64,000 bases of DNA from Flavobacterium lutivivi (GTDB lineage Bacteria > Bacteroidota > Bacteroidia > Flavobacteriales > Flavobacteriaceae). Positions 60,281 to 64,000 of the stretch are shown here, piece by piece. Within the stretch, counting starts at the first letter, position 1. Each line of letters starts with the position of its first letter. Where the stretch lies: contig NZ_BMIM01000001.1 of the NCBI RefSeq assembly GCF_014642275.1, positions 434,001-498,000 of the forward strand, given 5' to 3'. The notes under the pieces are model-generated. The model saw nothing but the letters and a program-made list of their open reading frames with translations, was not told the DNA's origin and did not search any database. A program made the translations under genes and the position numbers.

Positions 60281-61975
60281 ATGTCAGACGATAAGAAAGT
60301 AATATTTTCCATGTCGAGAGTAAATAAAATTTACTCTTCAACAAACAAACAAGTATTAAAAGATATTTACCTCAGTTTTTTCTATGGTGCTAAAATTGGT
60401 ATCCTTGGTCTAAACGGTTCGGGTAAATCATCATTATTAAAAATTATTGCTGGTGTTGACAAAAACTACCAAGGCGATGTAGTATTTGCTCCAGGATATA
60501 CCGTTGGGTATCTTGAGCAAGAACCACAGCTAGACGAAAACAAAACCGTTATCGAAGTAGTTCGCGAAGGTGTAGCTGAAATTGTAGCTATACTTGATGA
60601 GTTCAACAAAATCAACGATATGTTTGGTCTTCCAGAAGTATATGAAGATGCTGATAAAATGCAAAAACTAATGGATCGCCAAGCAGAGTTGCAAGACAAA
60701 ATTGATGCTTGCGGTGCTTGGGAACTTGACACCAAGCTAGAAATAGCAATGGATGCACTTAGAACACCAGATGCCGATACACCAATAAAAGTACTTTCGG
60801 GAGGTGAAAAACGCCGTGTAGCACTTTGTCGTTTGTTACTTCAACAACCAGATGTGTTATTACTCGATGAGCCAACAAACCACCTTGATGCCGAGTCTGT
60901 ATTGTGGTTAGAACAACATTTGCAACAATATGCAGGAACAGTAATAGCCGTAACGCACGACCGTTATTTCCTTGACAATGTTGCTGGTTGGATATTAGAA
61001 TTGGATAGAGGTGAAGGTATTCCTTGGAAAGGGAATTATTCTTCTTGGCTTGAGCAAAAAGGAAAACGACTTGAACAAGAAGAAAAAGTAGCTTCCAAAA
61101 GAAGAAAAACATTGGAACGCGAGTTAGATTGGGTTCGTCAAGGAGCAAAAGGAAGACAAACTAAACAAAAAGCACGTTTGCAAAACTATGATAAACTACT
61201 CAACGAAGACCAAAAACAACTAGAAGAAAAACTCGAAATCTATATTCCCAATGGGCCAAGATTAGGAACCAATGTTATTGAAGCTAAAGGTGTTGCCAAA
61301 GCTTTTGGAGATAAGTTGCTTTATGACAACCTTAATTTTACGTTGCCACAAGCAGGTATCGTTGGGATTATTGGTCCAAATGGTGCTGGAAAATCAACCA
61401 TTTTTAGAATGATAATGGGTGAAGAAAAACCAGATGCTGGAGAATTTACCATTGGCGACACTGTAAAAATTGCTTATGTCGATCAATCACATTCTAATAT
61501 TGATCCTAACAAATCGATATGGGAAAACTTCTGTGATGGTCAAGAACTTATTATGATGGGTGGAAGACAAGTAAATTCTAGGGCATATCTTAGTCGCTTC
61601 AACTTTGGTGGAAGTGACCAAAACAAAAAAGTTTCAACGCTTTCTGGAGGTGAACGCAATAGGCTACATCTAGCCATGACACTCAAAGAGGAAGGTAACG
61701 TATTGCTACTCGATGAGCCAACAAACGATTTAGATATCAATACCTTGCGAGCATTAGAAGAAGGTTTAGAAAATTTTGCGGGTTGTGCTGTGGTTATCTC
61801 TCACGACCGTTGGTTTTTAGATAGAATTTGTACACATATACTAGCTTTCGAAGGAAACTCTGAAGTGTATTTCTTTGAAGGTGGTTTTTCTGATTATGAA
61901 GAAAATAGAAAAAAACGATTGGGTACAGACATCACTCCAAAAAGGATTAAATACAAAAAATTAATTAGAAATTAA
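60281..61975 (+). CDS. ettA: Energy-dependent translational throttle protein EttA (ABC-F)
   Basis: The 564-residue protein has two ABC domains without membrane segments: Walker A GLNGSGKS (43-50) and GPNGAGKS (about 366-373), signatures VLSGGEKRRVALCRLL and STLSGGERNRLHLAM, Walker B VLLLDEPTNHLDAES and VLLLDEPTNDLDINT, and the EttA-type arm and P-site linker region rich in RRKTLERELDWVRQGAKGRQ. EttA binds the ribosomal E site and gates translation by energy status. Confidence 0.97.
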   Translation: MSDDKKVIFSMSRVNKIYSSTNKQVLKDIYLSFFYGAKIGILGLNGSGKSSLLKIIAGVDKNYQGDVVFAPGYTVGYLEQEPQLDENKTVIEVVREGVAEIVAILDEFNKINDMFGLPEVYEDADKMQKLMDRQAELQDKIDACGAWELDTKLEIAMDALRTPDADTPIKVLSGGEKRRVALCRLLLQQPDVLLLDEPTNHLDAESVLWLEQHLQQYAGTVIAVTHDRYFLDNVAGWILELDRGEGIPWKGNYSSWLEQKGKRLEQEEKVASKRRKTLERELDWVRQGAKGRQTKQKARLQNYDKLLNEDQKQLEEKLEIYIPNGPRLGTNVIEAKGVAKAFGDKLLYDNLNFTLPQAGIVGIIGPNGAGKSTIFRMIMGEEKPDAGEFTIGDTVKIAYVDQSHSNIDPNKSIWENFCDGQELIMMGGRQVNSRAYLSRFNFGGSDQNKKVSTLSGGERNRLHLAMTLKEEGNVLLLDEPTNDLDINTLRALEEGLENFAGCAVVISHDRWFLDRICTHILAFEGNSEVYFFEGGFSDYEENRKKRLGTDITPKRIKYKKLIRN

Positions 61976-61986
61976 TAGTTGAATTA

Positions 61987-62008
61987 AAATCCCGAGAAAT
62001 CGGGATTT
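61987..62008 (+). terminator. Terminator after ettA
   Basis: A 9-bp stem AAATCCCGA / TCGGGATTT with loop GAAA is followed by a T-run. Confidence 0.9.
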
Positions 62009-62049
62009 TTTTTAAATAAATTCTATATTTGAACACTCAACTTAACCTA

Positions 62050-64000
62050 ATGATTAGAACTAGTTTAATCAAATTTTTGCTGTGCTTATTGTTTCATCTT
62101 CCTTTATTGGCGCAGGACAATAATGAAGATAAGATAAAAAAAATTGAGATGAATCTCAACAAAGCAACTGAAGCTTTCAGTGAGTTGCACTTTGATAAAT
62201 CTGTTGAGTTTTCAAAAAAAGCACTTATAATTTCCTTTGAAATAGACGATCCACTCTATATTGCTCAAGCCTACAATTCTATAGGTGTTGTGTACGACGA
62301 ATGTTCGCAGACTGATAAAGCTATTGAGTTCTATGAAAAAGCATTGTATTATGCAAAAAAAGTGAACAACAATAAACTCAATAACTGGATTTATGGTAAT
62401 CTAGGAAGCGTATATTATTTTAATCAAATTGATGTTGAAAAAGGGATAGACTTTTATAAAAAAGCGTTGTACTATGCCGAAAAAGAAAAAGATTCTATGC
62501 AAATAGAGTTTACTAGAATGAACATTGCTAGTGCCTATTTTTCTCTGAACAAATTCAAAATTGGTGAAGACTATATCAAAGATATCAAAGCAAAGATATT
62601 GGAATCGGGGAACGATGAGAACAAGTTATCACTTTACACGCTTCAAGGGATCTATGAAAGCACCTATAATAATCCTGTAGAAGCCGAAAAAAATTATTTC
62701 AAAGCATTAGAAATAGCCAAAAGCAATGGCTACGAATCAATGTTAATCAATGTCTATGAAAACATGATTCGACATTATAAAAAGTATAAAAACAAAAAGC
62801 TTGAAGATTTTTATCGGGAAAAATATAATGAACTAAAGGAAAAAGTTTATTCTGAAGATAAGCTTGAAAATATTGATAAAACTTCTGTTGAAATACAGCT
62901 CGATGAACAAAGAGTTCAACTTGAAAAAATAGAAAGCGAAAGTATCAAAAACCGCCAGAAAGTTAAAGAGTCGAAACTGGTGGTTATCATGTTTGTAGTT
63001 ATTGTGATTATTTTACTCCTGTTTTTATTGGTGCTTTACAAAAATATTAAAACAAGAGAAAGACTAAACGATGAACTTCGCGAAACAAATGAAAAACTAA
63101 AAATTGCAAAAGAAAAAGCAGAAGAAGCATCGCAGCTCAAAACGCAGTTTGTTTCCACCATAACACATGAGCTTAGAACTCCTCTTTATGGCGTGGTTGG
63201 GATAACCAATATTATTGTTGATGAACACAAGGAATTGGGCAGTAGTCCACATTTAAAATCATTGAAATTTTCGGCCAAATACCTACTTTCTTTAGTAAAT
63301 GACATCCTTCAAATCAGTAAAATTGAAGAACGCAAAATAGTATTAGAAAATCTTATTTTCAATTTGCCCGATGAGGTTTCTACTATTATAAATTCAGTTG
63401 AATATATAGCCGAAAAGAACAACAACAAACTCATCGTTGAGATTGATACTGAAATTCCAGAATTTTTGATTGGGGACAAATTGCGCTTATCTCAAATTAT
63501 AATGAACCTTGTAAGCAATGCATTGAAGTTTACAAAAGAAGGTAAAGTTATAGTTTCATGTGATTTGAATAGAGTAGAAGGAACAAAACATTATATCGAA
63601 TTCAAGGTAAAAGATAATGGCGTTGGTATTGCAAAAGAAAACCAAGAAAAGATTTTTGAAAAATTTGTTCAAATAGAAAGAAAAGAAGAAGATTATCAAG
63701 GAACAGGATTAGGTTTATCTATTGTGTCGAGTTTGGTGGAACTTTTTGGAAGTAAAATTCACCTTGAAAGTGAGGAAAATATAGGAACAACTTTTTCTTT
63801 TATAATTCCTTTTGAACATGATGCAGAAAAATCGCAGGAAATAATCAACAATATTGACGTTGACTTGTCAGAAGATAATGTTTATAGAATTCTAGTTGTA
63901 GAGGATAATAAAATCAATCAAATGGTAACCAAAAAAATTATCCAAACGAACAATATGGAATGTACCATTGTAGATGATGGATATGCTGCTTTGGTAGCGC
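62050..64000 (+). CDS. Hybrid sensor histidine kinase with TPR repeats, cut by the window edge
   Basis: The frame is open from the ATG at 62050 to the right edge, giving 650 residues. It has a signal peptide (about 1-22), periplasmic TPR-like repeats (about 40-270, e.g. AIEFYEKALYYAKKVNN), a coiled coil, one membrane helix (about 310-331), HisKA with THELRTPLYG (His373), HATPase with NLVSNALKF (about 485) and GTGLGLSI (about 555), and the start of a receiver domain with ILVVEDNKINQMV (about 615). This is the usual two-component sensor of Bacteroidota; its signal is unknown and the 3' end is not in the window. Confidence 0.93.
   Translation, partial: MIRTSLIKFLLCLLFHLPLLAQDNNEDKIKKIEMNLNKATEAFSELHFDKSVEFSKKALIISFEIDDPLYIAQAYNSIGVVYDECSQTDKAIEFYEKALYYAKKVNNNKLNNWIYGNLGSVYYFNQIDVEKGIDFYKKALYYAEKEKDSMQIEFTRMNIASAYFSLNKFKIGEDYIKDIKAKILESGNDENKLSLYTLQGIYESTYNNPVEAEKNYFKALEIAKSNGYESMLINVYENMIRHYKKYKNKKLEDFYREKYNELKEKVYSEDKLENIDKTSVEIQLDEQRVQLEKIESESIKNRQKVKESKLVVIMFVVIVIILLLFLLVLYKNIKTRERLNDELRETNEKLKIAKEKAEEASQLKTQFVSTITHELRTPLYGVVGITNIIVDEHKELGSSPHLKSLKFSAKYLLSLVNDILQISKIEERKIVLENLIFNLPDEVSTIINSVEYIAEKNNNKLIVEIDTEIPEFLIGDKLRLSQIIMNLVSNALKFTKEGKVIVSCDLNRVEGTKHYIEFKVKDNGVGIAKENQEKIFEKFVQIERKEEDYQGTGLGLSIVSSLVELFGSKIHLESEENIGTTFSFIIPFEHDAEKSQEIINNIDVDLSEDNVYRILVVEDNKINQMVTKKIIQTNNMECTIVDDGYAALVA

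Overview
The window reads as a chromosome segment of a member of the Flavobacteriaceae (Bacteroidota), probably Flavobacterium or a close relative. The evidence is the very AT-rich sequence, type IX secretion sorting tails, a TonB receptor paired with a DUF4249 lipoprotein, a cyclophilin-FKBP fusion, a DUF3276 (PUR) protein, a fused E1 alpha/beta 2-oxo acid dehydrogenase, a CAL67264-type small membrane protein next to ettA, and -7 boxes of the Bacteroidota form TAnnTTTG. I saw no tRNA, rRNA, CRISPR array, prophage or insertion sequence. Both ends cut a gene: a lipoprotein on the left and a hybrid histidine kinase on the right.

Layout. 1-4.1 kb: lipoprotein fragment, DUF2892/Crp/DUF1456/esterase run, TerB-like protein, Hsp20, hotdog thioesterase. 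4.1-8.3 kb: two secreted proteins and a VOC lipoprotein, bracketed by two copies of a 56-bp dispersed repeat. 8.3-12 kb: a predicted phospholipase-D-type nuclease with helicase-associated repeats, then uvrB. 12.1-14.9 kb: thioredoxin-like / ApbE / DUF4266 / DUF3570 envelope redox cluster. 15-19 kb: TonB receptor, DUF4249 lipoprotein, thiamine pyrophosphokinase. 19-33 kb: mostly housekeeping (icd, rplS, trmD, PPIase, cytochrome, CsaA, PUR, ABC exporter, leucine dehydrogenase, nusB, yajC, pepT). 33-42 kb: a small unknown membrane protein, fused E1 dehydrogenase, pseudo-M1 peptidase barrel protein, SGNH/MBOAT acetylation pair, LOG protein. 42-50 kb: uvrA, a Tudor-like protein, ClC channel, AcpH, glmM. 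50-55 kb: L,D-transpeptidase, VOC protein, palindromic repeats including a 175-bp tandem duplication, T9SS adhesin-like protein. 55-64 kb: a four-gene signalling operon, HEAT protein, small membrane proteins, VOC protein, a possible small RNA, ettA and the hybrid kinase.

Genes that plausibly act together: uvrA and uvrB (excision repair); trmD and rplS; yajC with the nearby DUF1573 lipoprotein and nusB (co-directional); MBOAT with SGNH protein (extracellular O-acetylation); TonB receptor with DUF4249 (surface uptake) and the abutting thiamine pyrophosphokinase; thioredoxin, ApbE, DUF4266 and DUF3570 (envelope redox); and the membrane protein / kinase / response regulator operon at 55-58 kb.

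The best candidates for something undescribed are the PLD-nuclease/HA-repeat protein at 8.3-9.9 kb and the ApbE/DUF4266/DUF3570 cluster at 12.1-14.9 kb. All functional statements rest on reading motifs by eye; no database search was run.
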